A stretch of DNA of 64,000 nt from Agrilactobacillus yilanensis (lineage in GTDB: Bacteria > Bacillota > Bacilli > Lactobacillales > Lactobacillaceae), in assembly GCF_003946725.1 (NCBI RefSeq), contig NZ_RHOY01000010.1, positions 51,648-115,647 of the forward strand. Reading direction: 5' to 3'. How positions within the stretch are numbered: position 1 is the stretch's first letter; each line of letters starts with the position of its first letter. The notes under the pieces are model-generated. The model was not told the origin of the DNA. It saw nothing but the letters and a program-made list of their open reading frames with translations, and made no database searches. The position numbers and the translations under genes were made by a program. Below, one piece after another: positions 9,237-17,777 of this stretch.

Positions 9237-10358
9237 ATGGAATATCAATTAATGGCAACGATGGCTTCTGGTTTTGAAGCTGTGACTGCACGAGAATTAA
9301 AAGATTTAGGCTACGAAACAGAAACAGAAAATGGACGGGTCCTTTTTAAAGGAGATCAGGCCGACATTGTCCGGACAAATTTGTGGCTGCGCTCCGCAGA
9401 CCGAATTAAAATTATTTTAAAAGAATTCAAAGCCCTTAGTTTTGAAGATCTATTTCAAAATGTCAAAGCAGTGCCGTTTGAAGATTATTTACCAATGGAT
9501 GCTCGTTTCCCAGTAACTGGTCGATCTGTTCGTTCAAAGCTGCATTCTGAGCCAGATATTCAGGCAGTGACTAAAAAAGCGATTGTGGAACGTTTATCAG
9601 AATTTTATCATCGCCGGACCCGCTTTCCAGAAACCGGGCATTTATTTGCTTTAGATATGAATATTACCAAAGATAAAGCACGATTAACGCTGGATACAAC
9701 AGGGGATAGTTTATTCAAACGAGGCTATCGAGTTGAAGCCGGTGGGGCGCCAATGAAAGAAAATATGGCTGCAGCGTTAATTCTATTAACGACTTGGCAT
9801 GCCAATCAGCCATTTGTAGATCCAATGACTGGTTCGGGGACATTACCAATTGAAGCGGCGTTAATTGCTAAAAATATTGCACCAGGTTTAAAACGAAATT
9901 TCAGTTTTGAAGCCTTTGATTGGTTTGACACAGAACTTGTGGTGCAAGCACGGCAAAAGGCAGAATCAGAAATTCAAAAAGTAGCATTGAATATTACAGG
10001 CTACGATATCAACGAAAACATGATCGACATCGCCAAATTAAACGCTAACAATGCCGGCGTACTCCATGATATTACCTTTAAACAATTGGCGGTTAAAGAT
10101 TTCAAAACAACCGATAAAGATGGGGTTATTATTGTCAATCCACCATACGGTCAACGATTAAGCACTCAAAAAGAAGTTCGACGTATTTACCAAGAAATGG
10201 GCGAAGCGTTCCGACCTTTGACCGATTGGAGTAAATATATTTTAACTTCTGATTTAAAATTTGAAAGTGCCTATGGTCAAAAGGCAACAAAACGGCGTAA
10301 ACTTTATAATGGTGCACTAAGGGCTGATTATTTCCAATATTGGGCCCAAAGACATTAA
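9237..10358 (+). CDS. ypsC: THUMP-domain class I RNA methyltransferase (YpsC/RlmL type)
   Basis: The 373-residue protein probably methylates a guanine N2 in 23S rRNA using S-adenosylmethionine. An N-terminal ferredoxin-like/THUMP region (about 1-160) precedes a Rossmann methyltransferase domain. The domain has DPMTGSGTLPIEAALIA (SAM-binding and UPF0020 signature) and the catalytic IIVNPPYGQRL (NPPY motif of N-methyltransferases). It corresponds to the N-terminal half of E. coli RlmL and to Bacillus YpsC, whose gene also follows rnpB. AAAGGAGAA precedes the ATG. The exact rRNA site is inferred from the family only. Confidence 0.88.
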   Translation: MEYQLMATMASGFEAVTARELKDLGYETETENGRVLFKGDQADIVRTNLWLRSADRIKIILKEFKALSFEDLFQNVKAVPFEDYLPMDARFPVTGRSVRSKLHSEPDIQAVTKKAIVERLSEFYHRRTRFPETGHLFALDMNITKDKARLTLDTTGDSLFKRGYRVEAGGAPMKENMAAALILLTTWHANQPFVDPMTGSGTLPIEAALIAKNIAPGLKRNFSFEAFDWFDTELVVQARQKAESEIQKVALNITGYDINENMIDIAKLNANNAGVLHDITFKQLAVKDFKTTDKDGVIIVNPPYGQRLSTQKEVRRIYQEMGEAFRPLTDWSKYILTSDLKFESAYGQKATKRRKLYNGALRADYFQYWAQRH

Positions 10359-10382
10359 ACTTTTATTAAATGGGGGTATTTT

Positions 10383-11357
10383 ATGTCAAAAACATTATTG
10401 GCCTTAAAACCATTTAGACCAGATCAGTTGACCCAGTTAGCAACACAATATCCAACATTAACGGTGATTACACCAGAAACTTTAAAACCAAGTGATGTGG
10501 ATACCATCAATATTCTTTACGGCTATCGGCAAGGCACTAAGCGTCATTCGGACTTACTCAATCAATTATTAGCCTCAGATAGTAGTCAACTGCAATGGAT
10601 TCAGTCTTTATCAGCTGGCGTGGATTCACTGCCTTTTGAAGCACTGGCAGCCAAACATATTTTAGTCACCACCGCCAGTGGGACCCATGAAAATTCGATT
10701 GCCCAAAATGTGCTGGGCTATTTACTGTACTTTGAACGTGGTCTACAGCAAGCCATTCAAGCACAAGCGCAACGGCATTATGGCATTGATACGACTAAAG
10801 TTTCAAATTTGGATGATAAAACGATTTTAATCTTTGGCACAGGGCATGTTGGCCAAAAAATTGCCCAAATTGCGGCTGCTTTTGGCATGCATGTTTTAGG
10901 TGTGAGTCACTCTGGCCGTCCTAAAGCGGGCTTTGAAACTATTGCCACAGATCAAGATTATCAACCGCTTTTAGCAAAAGCTGATTATTTAGTGAATATC
11001 ATGCCTTTAACGGCAGAAACAACGCATTTTTTTGACAAGGCCTTCTTTGATCAGTTAACGACGCAACCGCTCTTTGTGAATGTTGGTCGGGGGCCTTCTG
11101 TGGATGAAACGGCTTTAATTTCAGCTTTGGATAAGGTCCAAATCAAAGCAGCGGCATTAGATGTTTTTGAGACAGAACCACTGCCATTAGAATCTCCCTT
11201 ATGGAATTACCCTAACGTTTTGATAACGCCGCATACATCCGGCTATGTGGCTCATTTTAAAAAAGCCTTTTTCAAAATATTTGAACCAAATTTGGCTCAA
11301 TTTATGAAGGATGGCACTTTAATCCGGAATCAAGTTGATTTGAGTCGGCGTTATTAA
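10383..11357 (+). CDS. D-isomer-specific 2-hydroxyacid dehydrogenase family protein
   Basis: This 324-residue NAD(P)-dependent oxidoreductase belongs to the D-2-hydroxyacid/phosphoglycerate dehydrogenase family. It has the coenzyme-binding Rossmann loop FGTGHVGQKIAQIAAAFGM, the catalytic arginine in NVGRGPSVDE, a glutamate in FETEPLPLESPLW and the catalytic histidine in ITPHTSGY. No ACT or regulatory domain is present, so it is not a full SerA. The substrate is unknown; members near this size act on glyoxylate, hydroxypyruvate or branched 2-oxo acids. A GGGGG ribosome site precedes the ATG. A strong terminator follows. Confidence 0.88.
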   Translation: MSKTLLALKPFRPDQLTQLATQYPTLTVITPETLKPSDVDTINILYGYRQGTKRHSDLLNQLLASDSSQLQWIQSLSAGVDSLPFEALAAKHILVTTASGTHENSIAQNVLGYLLYFERGLQQAIQAQAQRHYGIDTTKVSNLDDKTILIFGTGHVGQKIAQIAAAFGMHVLGVSHSGRPKAGFETIATDQDYQPLLAKADYLVNIMPLTAETTHFFDKAFFDQLTTQPLFVNVGRGPSVDETALISALDKVQIKAAALDVFETEPLPLESPLWNYPNVLITPHTSGYVAHFKKAFFKIFEPNLAQFMKDGTLIRNQVDLSRRY

Positions 11358-11377
11358 ACGATAAACATTGCTAAAAT

Positions 11378-11429
11378 AAATGAGACTAGGTCAAAGGAAA
11401 GTTAGCCTTCCTTTAACCTAGTCTCATTT
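11378..11429. terminator. Bidirectional terminator between the dehydrogenase gene and lplA
   Basis: Two 22-base arms (11378-11399 and 11408-11429; outer part AAATGAGACTAGGT / ACCTAGTCTCATTT) form a nearly perfect stem with T-rich flanks on both strands. It can stop transcription from both convergent genes. Confidence 0.93.
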
Positions 11430-11450
11430 TTAGTTTTTAGAATCGGTGCT

Positions 11451-12464
11451 TTATTGAGCCAATAATTCGATAATCTCAGCTTTAGGAATACCATTAAAGA
11501 ATCGATTGGTGTCAATATCTGCTAAAGCTTCGTTTAAGTGGGGCCGATCATAGACCGTGCCTTTTAAGATGTCGGCTAATTGTGCCGCATCTTCTGGACC
11601 GAAGAAGTCGCCATAAAATTTGATATTATGAATTTTACCATTTTCAACTAATAAGCGGGCATCAATTGTCCCAAAATCAAAATGTTGCCGTTTTTTAAGG
11701 GTGAATTCTGGAGATTTGCCATAAACCCAATCCCAATTGTTATAATATTTATCAAAAATCTTCTTGATTTCTTGTTCATCCTCGGGGGTTACGATATATT
11801 CTTGGTCTTGAATATCGGCTAATTTATCAGCACCGAATAATCTTAACAATAGAATTTCGCGGAAGCCTTCAGTTGTTAAATTCTGATATTCTGGTTTTAA
11901 ATAAGGTCGAACATTGGTAACCCGGCTGCGAATAGATTTAATACCTTTAGATTTTATTTTATCTTCAGGTACATTTAGCGCTTTTGTTAAAACGTCTAGA
12001 TCCACATCGTAAGATAGGGTACCATGGCTAAATGTTTTACCATTACGGGTGTACATCGCATTACCAGAGAATTTTTTACCGTCTACTAACAGATCGTTAC
12101 GGCCGCTGACTTCGGCACTGGTTGCGCCCATATCATGCAAAGCATCAACAATCGGCTGCGTGAATGATTTAAAATCACCAAAAGATTCATCATCTGCGTT
12201 GACTACAAAACTAAAACAAAGATTGCCTAAGTCTTGATAGACAGCACCGCCACCGGAAAGTCGCCGAGTGACGGTGATATTATTGTCTTCAACGTACTTT
12301 TGATTAATTTCTTCAAATGTATTTTGATTGCGACCAACAATAATACAAGGACCTTCTATATAAAATAATAATAAGGGTTCATTAAATTCCTTATTGTTCA
12401 TTAAAAACTGTTCTGTTGCTAAATTCTGACGAATATCATTAGATTTCATAATTACATAACGCAC
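11451..12464 (-). CDS. lplA: Lipoate-protein ligase
   Basis: This enzyme activates lipoate with ATP and attaches it to lysines of lipoyl domains in 2-oxoacid dehydrogenases or GcvH. In 337 residues it shows RRLSGGGAVYQD (the RRxxGGGxVxHD-type lipoate site, with Q for H) and GKKFSGNAMYTR with the catalytic lysine. A C-terminal accessory domain (about 245-337) is also present. The start is GTG 12464, with AGGAGGT 7 bases upstream. No lipoylated enzyme gene is in the window. It is transcribed alone, divergently from a small unknown gene, and ends at a shared bidirectional terminator. Confidence 0.93.
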   Translation of the reverse strand: MRYVIMKSNDIRQNLATEQFLMNNKEFNEPLLLFYIEGPCIIVGRNQNTFEEINQKYVEDNNITVTRRLSGGGAVYQDLGNLCFSFVVNADDESFGDFKSFTQPIVDALHDMGATSAEVSGRNDLLVDGKKFSGNAMYTRNGKTFSHGTLSYDVDLDVLTKALNVPEDKIKSKGIKSIRSRVTNVRPYLKPEYQNLTTEGFREILLLRLFGADKLADIQDQEYIVTPEDEQEIKKIFDKYYNNWDWVYGKSPEFTLKKRQHFDFGTIDARLLVENGKIHNIKFYGDFFGPEDAAQLADILKGTVYDRPHLNEALADIDTNRFFNGIPKAEIIELLAQ

Positions 12465-12521
12465 TAAAAAAACCTCCTTTATGTATTCTAAGCATAGTAT
12501 ATAATGTAATTGATTAAAATA

Positions 12522-12561
12522 AAAACATTTTCGAAAATTAATTCAATTGAAAAAATGTTTT
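12522..12561. repeat. Inverted repeat in the lplA/unknown-gene divergent spacer
   Basis: AAAACATTTT (12522-12531) and AAAATGTTTT (12552-12561) form a perfect 10-base inverted repeat with a 20-base AT-rich centre. It lies between the two divergent starts, where an operator could sit. AT-richness makes chance possible. Confidence 0.35.
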
Positions 12562-12594
12562 CTAAAAACTATCATTGAGGTTGAGGTGTTTATT

Positions 12595-12924
12595 TTGAAA
12601 AAAGAAAAAGAAGCACGTAAAGAAGCAATTATTGATATGGTTGAATTTTTGATTAAATATGGCAATCAGAAATTACCAACTCAAAAAGATCTTGTGAAGA
12701 CAATTTATCAAACGGCACATCGTAGTTTAGATGAATTAGATATTTTGTTCCAAGATAACGGCTATGGCCGCAATGAGAATTTTTTAGATGTCGCTAAGGG
12801 CTTTTTGGTAGATTATTATGGTTTGGCACCAGAAGCGACTGAGGAAAAAGCGGTTGCTCTGGGGCAAGAAGCCATTAGTTACTTAGGAAAGCATTTAGAT
12901 GATTTTATAAAATGGGAAAGATAG
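12595..12924 (+). CDS. Small uncharacterised cytosolic protein, 109 residues
   Basis: I do not recognise this gene. It encodes a highly charged, mostly helical protein without membrane segments (starting KKEKEARKEAIIDMVEFLI, ending LGKHLDDFIKWER). The frame is open from a TTG at 12547. A second TTG at 12595 is preceded by GAGG at 12583-12586 with 8-base spacing and is the better start. It is monocistronic, followed by a clear terminator. Composition is ordinary for the region, so it is likely a real gene of the core or shared genome. The length and helical pattern would suit a small regulator, but no helix-turn-helix is evident. Confidence 0.65.
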   Translation: MKKEKEARKEAIIDMVEFLIKYGNQKLPTQKDLVKTIYQTAHRSLDELDILFQDNGYGRNENFLDVAKGFLVDYYGLAPEATEEKAVALGQEAISYLGKHLDDFIKWER

Positions 12925-12931
12925 CAAAAAA

Positions 12932-12971
12932 AACAGTTCGTTCAGAATTAATTTTGAACGGGCTGTTTTTT
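12932..12971 (+). terminator. Terminator after the 109-residue gene
   Basis: AACAGTTCGTTCA (12932-12944) pairs with TGAACGGGCTGTT (12954-12966), the central TT/GG forming wobbles, followed by TTTTT. Confidence 0.85.
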
Positions 12972-13033
12972 GCGAATCTTACTGTATATATTAAGTTAGA
13001 AATCAGATTAGGCTCAAAACTAGTTTCGCCTTT

Positions 13034-13906
13034 TTAATCAAAGCTCTTCCAATCACGGGCCCAAATCATCGCCATGGTCCCTTGACCGACATGCACCCCG
13101 ATGACCGGACCGATGATACTCTTATCTACGGTGATTTGCGGGAAGCTGGCTTGTAGATCATCTACCCAAGCTTGCTGGGTTTCTTTGTCTGCGGCATCAA
13201 AAACGGTTAGTCGGATAGGATAGTCCGCATTAGCGATGGCTTGGCCAAAGCTATTTTTGATATGCTCATAAGCGCGCTTAGCTTGGCGTTCTTTAGCAAT
13301 TGCTGAAATTTTACCTTCAGCTTGAATATCCATTGATAAAATTGGCTTTATTTTTAAGAGACCGCCAATAAAACTAGAGGCATTGCTCAAACGGCCAGTC
13401 CGCTTCAAGTGGCTGAGATCATCAACCATGAAATAAACACCCATGGTAGATTTTTCCACGTCTAAGGCTTCAATAATTTCCTCAGGGGTCTTATTGGCTT
13501 CGGCCAATTTACCGGCTAACAAGGCCATATCTGCCAATCCGGCACAAGTAATTTTAGAGTCGTAGGCATAGACATTAATATTTTCAACGCTCTTAGCGTA
13601 AACGGCTAAATTCGTTACAAACGAACTAATGCCACTGGATAATAAAATACAAATGACATTGTCATAGCCTTCCTCAGCAAGGCGATCAAAGTTAGCTTGC
13701 ATTTCGCCCATGGAAGGGGTAGAAGTCGTTGGTAGATTTTCGGCCGTTTTTAATCGGGTGTAAAACTCATCAACTGAAATGTTTTTGTTATCGTAATAAG
13801 TTTCATCTTCCCAAATTAGAGGAATGGATACTACAGTAATATCATACGCCGCAATTTGTTCAGGTGTTAAATAGGCTGTACTGTCCGTTAAAATAGCTGT
13901 TTTCAT
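13034..13906 (-). CDS. DegV family fatty-acid-binding protein (FakB-like)
   Basis: DegV/FakB proteins bind a fatty acid and present it to the kinase FakA, giving acyl-phosphate for phospholipid synthesis. The 290-residue sequence begins KTAILTDSTAYLTPEQ. It carries the lipid-head-group TTSTPS motif (about 60-66), a conserved SSGISSF segment, and GRLSNASSFIGGLLKIKPIL. TTGGAGTG lies before the ATG. A second paralogue lies at 32704-33567, so the cell likely has at least two lipid-selectivity variants. Ligand choice cannot be read from the sequence. plsY, a consumer of acyl-phosphate, is elsewhere in this window. Confidence 0.9.
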   Translation of the reverse strand: MKTAILTDSTAYLTPEQIAAYDITVVSIPLIWEDETYYDNKNISVDEFYTRLKTAENLPTTSTPSMGEMQANFDRLAEEGYDNVICILLSSGISSFVTNLAVYAKSVENINVYAYDSKITCAGLADMALLAGKLAEANKTPEEIIEALDVEKSTMGVYFMVDDLSHLKRTGRLSNASSFIGGLLKIKPILSMDIQAEGKISAIAKERQAKRAYEHIKNSFGQAIANADYPIRLTVFDAADKETQQAWVDDLQASFPQITVDKSIIGPVIGVHVGQGTMAMIWARDWKSFD

Positions 13907-13981
13907 TTTTTACACTCCAATAGAACTTTTTATTATCTATATTGTAGCCTATCTGCTATTTAAAATAAATGAAAAAAATAG

Positions 13982-14010
13982 TTTACTTACAAAAAGTAAG
14001 ATGATAAGAT
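13982..14010 (+). promoter_or_regulatory. Promoter with YodB-type operator before the nitroreductase gene
   Basis: TTTACT (13982-13987) and TAAGAT (14005-14010) are spaced by 17 bases. Overlapping the -35 is TACT-N7-AGTA (13984-13998) inside the larger palindrome CTTACAAAAAGTAAG (13986-14000). TACT-N7-AGTA is the published operator pattern of the Bacillus quinone-sensing MarR/DUF24 repressors YodB and CatR, whose targets include a nitroreductase gene. Control by such a regulator is inferred; none is encoded nearby. Confidence 0.6.
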
Positions 14011-14052
14011 GGTTTTAAGTCATAATTTAAAAATAAAAAAGGTGGTTTAAAT

Positions 14053-14655
14053 ATGTCATCACAATATTTAGATTTAATTCGTAATCGTCGAACAATTTAT
14101 GCTTTAGGCAAGAATATTTCCCAAACACCAGATGAAATTGTAACGCTTGTTGAACAAGCTGTTGAACATGCGCCATCTGCTTTTAATAATCAAACTTCTC
14201 GGGTTGTATTCTTATTTAATGAACACCATGATAAATTATGGGATTTAACAGCTGATCGCCTGCATACAGTTGTTCCAGACGAAAAAGCTTTTGAAAATAC
14301 AAAAAACAAACTAATGAGTTTCAAAGCTGGTTTCGGGACAATTTTGTACTTTACAGACACTGAAATTGTCAAAAACTTTGAAAACCAATTTCCACTTTAT
14401 GCGGAGAATTTTGCGGATTGGGCAGAACAAAATCAAGGGAGTACCCAATTTAATGTTTGGACAACGTTGGCTAATGAAAATATCGGGGCTAGTTTGCAGC
14501 ATTATAATCCGTTAATTGACACAGCCGTTAAACAAGCCTTCAATATTCCTGATCAATGGCAGTTGCGGGCTGAAATGCCATTTGGCTCAATTGAAAATCC
14601 AGCAGGAGACAAGGATTTCATGGCTAAAACTGATCGGTTCAAAGTTTTTAAATAA
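14053..14655 (+). CDS. Nitroreductase family NAD(P)H oxidoreductase
   Basis: This 200-residue flavoprotein belongs to the FMN-binding nitroreductase fold, in the subgroup near fungal HBN1/Frm2 and the bacterial YdgI-type oxidoreductases. Markers are LIRNRRTIYALG (N-terminal FMN-phosphate Arg cluster), HAPSAFNNQTSRVVFLF, and the C-terminal NENIGASLQHYNPLID and MPFGSIENPAGDKDF. Expected activity is NAD(P)H-dependent reduction of quinones or nitro compounds. It is a single gene behind a quinone-response-like operator and ends at a strong hairpin, which suits an inducible detoxification role. The natural substrate is unknown. Confidence 0.9.
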   Translation: MSSQYLDLIRNRRTIYALGKNISQTPDEIVTLVEQAVEHAPSAFNNQTSRVVFLFNEHHDKLWDLTADRLHTVVPDEKAFENTKNKLMSFKAGFGTILYFTDTEIVKNFENQFPLYAENFADWAEQNQGSTQFNVWTTLANENIGASLQHYNPLIDTAVKQAFNIPDQWQLRAEMPFGSIENPAGDKDFMAKTDRFKVFK

Positions 14656-14669
14656 TTTTAAGTTGAGGG

Positions 14670-14703
14670 CCTGATTTTCAGTTACTGAGAATCAGGTTTT
14701 TTT
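14670..14703 (+). terminator. Terminator of the nitroreductase gene, overlapping the RNase H-like stop
   Basis: CCTGATTTTCAG (14670-14681) and CTGAGAATCAGG (14685-14696) pair across TTA, followed by seven or more T. The loop TTA is the stop codon of the convergent RNase H-like gene, whose last codons form one arm of the stem. Confidence 0.9.
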
Positions 14704-15086
14704 ATTTTTTGCAACGCTTGAATGGCCAAATGGTGCGCACCGCTATTTTGACTTTCAGCAACCCATTGATTTAAAACTAAGTCAAATTTAGCTTGCAGTG
14801 CCAGCAATTGCGCTAAATATGTGCTGTAACTTTTACTATAGCGTTTATTTAAACTATCAATTAAAATGCGACTATCAGATTGAAAGGCGACAATTTCGTG
14901 GGTTTGATTTGTTTGACTCAAGTATTCAAAAGCCCAAATAGCCGCCGCAAATTCGGCTTCATGATTATTGAGCTGTCCTAAATTTGCGGTAAGCTGCAAT
15001 TGCTGGTGATCTTGAACAATTAAAATGCCCGCTGTTGCCGGACCGGGATTACCCCGAACGGCCGCATCAGTGTTTAAATGAATCAT
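14682..15086 (-). CDS. RNase HI-like protein (YpeP/YpdQ type)
   Basis: The 134-residue protein has the RNase H fold: NTDAAVRGNPGP with D7, NHEAEFAAAIWAFE with E45, and FQSDSRILIDSL with D71. The fourth catalytic aspartate of E. coli RNase HI is replaced by H118 in GAHHLA, and the basic handle region is absent. Bacillus relatives of this type (YpdQ, YpeP) are reported to lack or have weak RNase H activity, so cleavage of RNA/DNA hybrids is uncertain. The ATG follows AAAGG at a slightly long distance. A bona fide RNase HII is encoded at 60754-61521. Confidence 0.82.
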   Translation of the reverse strand: MIHLNTDAAVRGNPGPATAGILIVQDHQQLQLTANLGQLNNHEAEFAAAIWAFEYLSQTNQTHEIVAFQSDSRILIDSLNKRYSKSYSTYLAQLLALQAKFDLVLNQWVAESQNSGAHHLAIQALQKIKKPDSQ

Positions 15087-15164
15087 GATGTTTCAAACCT
15101 TTCAGATCAAAATTTTCTTTTTTTATGATACTTTCATGGTAACATATGGAGTGGAGGTTTTTTT

Positions 15165-15596
15165 ATGACAGGTCAATTCAAGATACATATTTATTTAGCG
15201 CAGCAAAATCAAATTATTTATTGGTGCTTCACGTTAATTGCGCTTTTTGTCGGTTTTATTTTACAGCTTGAAGCCTTAACGTTTAATATCTTTGCTATTT
15301 TGTGCTGGTTGATTGCCGCTTTGTTGTGTTTATATGCCTTTTTTGGACAAACATTAGTGGTGGATACTGAAAAAAATGAACTTATTTTTAAAAGGCTATT
15401 ACTCAAGTCTAAACACATTGCTTTAGATAATATTAAGGAAATTAGAACTTATAAATATAATGTTCGGATTATGATTGCAAATCCTAAATATATCCGGTAT
15501 GATTTTTTGGTTTTCAAAAAAAGACGAAGTATATTAATAGATACTTTTAAAAAGAATCATGTTAAAATATTAACCATGGAAAATAATTTTCATTAA
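15165..15596 (+). CDS. EbsA-like small membrane protein
   Basis: The 143-residue protein has two hydrophobic helices (about 18-35 and 40-60), preceded by [15 protein letters not shown] and followed by a basic, beta-rich cytosolic part. The arrangement resembles the EbsA family described from enterococci and common in lactobacilli, often next to an RNase H-like gene as here. I make the family call from pattern and context only. Its biochemical role is unknown. GGAGG lies 7 bases before the ATG. Only 25 bases separate it from fhs, so co-transcription is likely. Confidence 0.6.
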   Translation: MTGQFKIHIYLAQQNQIIYWCFTLIALFVGFILQLEALTFNIFAILCWLIAALLCLYAFFGQTLVVDTEKNELIFKRLLLKSKHIALDNIKEIRTYKYNVRIMIANPKYIRYDFLVFKKRRSILIDTFKKNHVKILTMENNFH

Positions 15597-15621
15597 TTTT
15601 TACAAAATCAGGAGGGTTTTA

Positions 15622-17298
15622 ATGAAATCTGATATTGAAATTGCGCAAGAGGTTGAACATACCACCATGGCACCGATTGATCAAATCGCTGCTAAAATGA
15701 ACTTAACCGCAGATGATCTTGAAAATTATGGTAAATACAAAGCAAAATTAACATTTGAAGCAATTCAAGAAATTAAACAGCGGCCACAAGGCAAATTAGT
15801 TTTAGTGACGTCGATTAACCCAACACCTGCGGGAGAGGGTAAATCTACAGTTAGTGTGGGCTTAGCAGATGCTTTGAATCGGATAGGCACAAAGGCAGTC
15901 ATCGCTTTACGTGAACCTTCATTGGGCCCAGTGATGGGTATGAAAGGCGGCGCAACTGGCGGTGGTAAAGCACAGCTTATTCCAATGGAAGATATTAATT
16001 TACATTTCACTGGGGATATGCACGCTTTGACAACGGCCAATGATACTCTGGCCGCCTTGATCGACAATCATATTCAACAAGGTAACGAATTAAATATTGA
16101 TCCAAGACGCGTTACTTGGAAACGGGTATTAGACATTAATGATCGGTCCCTGCGGCAAGTTGTCACGGGCTTAGGCGGCGTTACTTCTGGCGTACCAAGA
16201 CAAGCTGGTTTTGACATCACAGTTGCCAGTGAACTAATGGCTATTTTGTGTTTGGCTGAAAATATTACTGACTTAAAAAAACGCATTGCAAAAATTACAA
16301 TCGGCTACACCTACACCAAAAAACCAATTACCGTCGCTGACCTAAAAGTACAAGGTGCCATTACGATGCTTTTAAGAGATGCCTTAAAACCTAATCTTGT
16401 CCAAACCCTTGAAAAAACACCTGCTTTTGTTCATGGGGGGCCATTTGCCAATATCGCCCATGGCTGCAATAGCGTCTTAGCGACTAAGATGGCGTTAGGC
16501 CTAGGTGACGTTGCGATCACTGAGGCTGGTTTTGGTGCGGATCTTGGTGGTGAAAAATTCATGGATATCGCTGCGCCTAATATTGGCCATACACCGGATG
16601 CGACGGTGATCGTTGCGACGATTCGGGCTTTAAAATATAATGGTGGCGTCGCCGTCAAAGATTTAACCACCGAAAATTTAGCCGCTTTAGAAGCTGGTTT
16701 TGGTAACTTAAAGAAACATATCCAGAATATGAAGCGTTATAACGTGCCTGTTGTGGTGGCGATCAATGCTTTTATCACAGATACACCCGCTGAAATCAAG
16801 CTACTTCAAAAACTTTGCCAAGATTTCGGTGTTGCTGCAATTAATACTGAAATTTGGGAAAAAGGCAGTGCTGGTGGGGAAGCTTTAGCAAAAGCTGTTA
16901 ATGAAGCATTAGCGCAACCCGCTGATTTTCAGCCTTTATATGATAAAACAGAACCCGTAACAACTAAAATTGAAAAAATTGTGCAAACTATTTATGGTGG
17001 TAAATCCGTTATTTTCTCTGCAAAGGCGAAAAAAGATTTAAAAACGATCGCTGAAAACGATTGGAATGATTTGGCAATTTGCATGGCCAAAACCCAATAT
17101 TCATTAACCGATGATCAGCATGTTTTAGGCGCGCCGACAGATTTTTCAATTCATGTTCGCGAAATTATTCCTAAAACTGGTTCTGGCTTTTTAGTGGTCC
17201 TGACCGGCAATGTTTTGACGATGCCAGGCTTACCGAAAAAACCGGCCGCGTTGAATATGGATGTGGATGAAAACGGCGTAATTTCAGGATTATTCTAA
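15622..17298 (+). CDS. fhs: Formate-tetrahydrofolate ligase
   Basis: This enzyme joins formate to tetrahydrofolate with ATP, making 10-formyl-tetrahydrofolate for purine synthesis and initiator tRNA formylation. The 558-residue protein matches the single-domain bacterial type. The P-loop TPAGEGKST is near residues 66-74, followed by [39 protein letters not shown] and [24 protein letters not shown] precedes the ATG. Pyruvate formate-lyase, encoded at 43035-46210, is the likely formate source in anaerobic growth. Confidence 0.97.
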   Translation: MKSDIEIAQEVEHTTMAPIDQIAAKMNLTADDLENYGKYKAKLTFEAIQEIKQRPQGKLVLVTSINPTPAGEGKSTVSVGLADALNRIGTKAVIALREPSLGPVMGMKGGATGGGKAQLIPMEDINLHFTGDMHALTTANDTLAALIDNHIQQGNELNIDPRRVTWKRVLDINDRSLRQVVTGLGGVTSGVPRQAGFDITVASELMAILCLAENITDLKKRIAKITIGYTYTKKPITVADLKVQGAITMLLRDALKPNLVQTLEKTPAFVHGGPFANIAHGCNSVLATKMALGLGDVAITEAGFGADLGGEKFMDIAAPNIGHTPDATVIVATIRALKYNGGVAVKDLTTENLAALEAGFGNLKKHIQNMKRYNVPVVVAINAFITDTPAEIKLLQKLCQDFGVAAINTEIWEKGSAGGEALAKAVNEALAQPADFQPLYDKTEPVTTKIEKIVQTIYGGKSVIFSAKAKKDLKTIAENDWNDLAICMAKTQYSLTDDQHVLGAPTDFSIHVREIIPKTGSGFLVVLTGNVLTMPGLPKKPAALNMDVDENGVISGLF

Positions 17299-17321
17299 TT
17301 TAAATAAATGAGGTAAACGTT

Positions 17322-17777
17322 ATGTTGGTTTTGTGGTTGGCAATCGCTGGGGTGGCGGTCCTTTTAGATCAGCTTGTTAAACATTGGATTGTGGCCAATC
17401 TTGTGGTTGGTCAAACACAGGCTTTGATGCCGAAATTGATGGATTTATTATACGTTCGTAATTATGGGGCGGCTTGGAGTATTTTACAGGGGAAAACATG
17501 GTTCTTTTACATCGTCACCACGATTGCGACGATTGTCATTTTGTATTTGCTCATTAGAAAAAAAGAAGTGCATCCGCTATTTAAAATCAGTCTCAGTCTG
17601 CTGCTAGGCGGCGCCTTAGGTAATTTAATTGATCGGATTCATCTAGGCTATGTTGTGGACATGTTCCAATTAAAATTCATCAATTTCCCAATTTTTAATG
17701 TCGCTGATACATTTGTTACAATAGGGGTTATTCTATTGTTTATTGATCTAATCTTTTTGGATAAGGAGTCTATTTAG
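17322..17777 (+). CDS. lspA: Lipoprotein signal peptidase (signal peptidase II)
   Basis: LspA cleaves signal peptides of lipid-modified prolipoproteins in the membrane. The 151-residue protein has four transmembrane helices. The conserved segments are LDQLVKHWIV, VRNYGAAWS, GALGNLIDRI and FNVADTFV; the aspartates of the last two form the catalytic dyad. GAGGT lies before the ATG. Its TAG stop overlaps the GTG start of rluD by one base, the same lspA-rluD-pyrR order as in Bacillus. Confidence 0.96.
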   Translation: MLVLWLAIAGVAVLLDQLVKHWIVANLVVGQTQALMPKLMDLLYVRNYGAAWSILQGKTWFFYIVTTIATIVILYLLIRKKEVHPLFKISLSLLLGGALGNLIDRIHLGYVVDMFQLKFINFPIFNVADTFVTIGVILLFIDLIFLDKESI

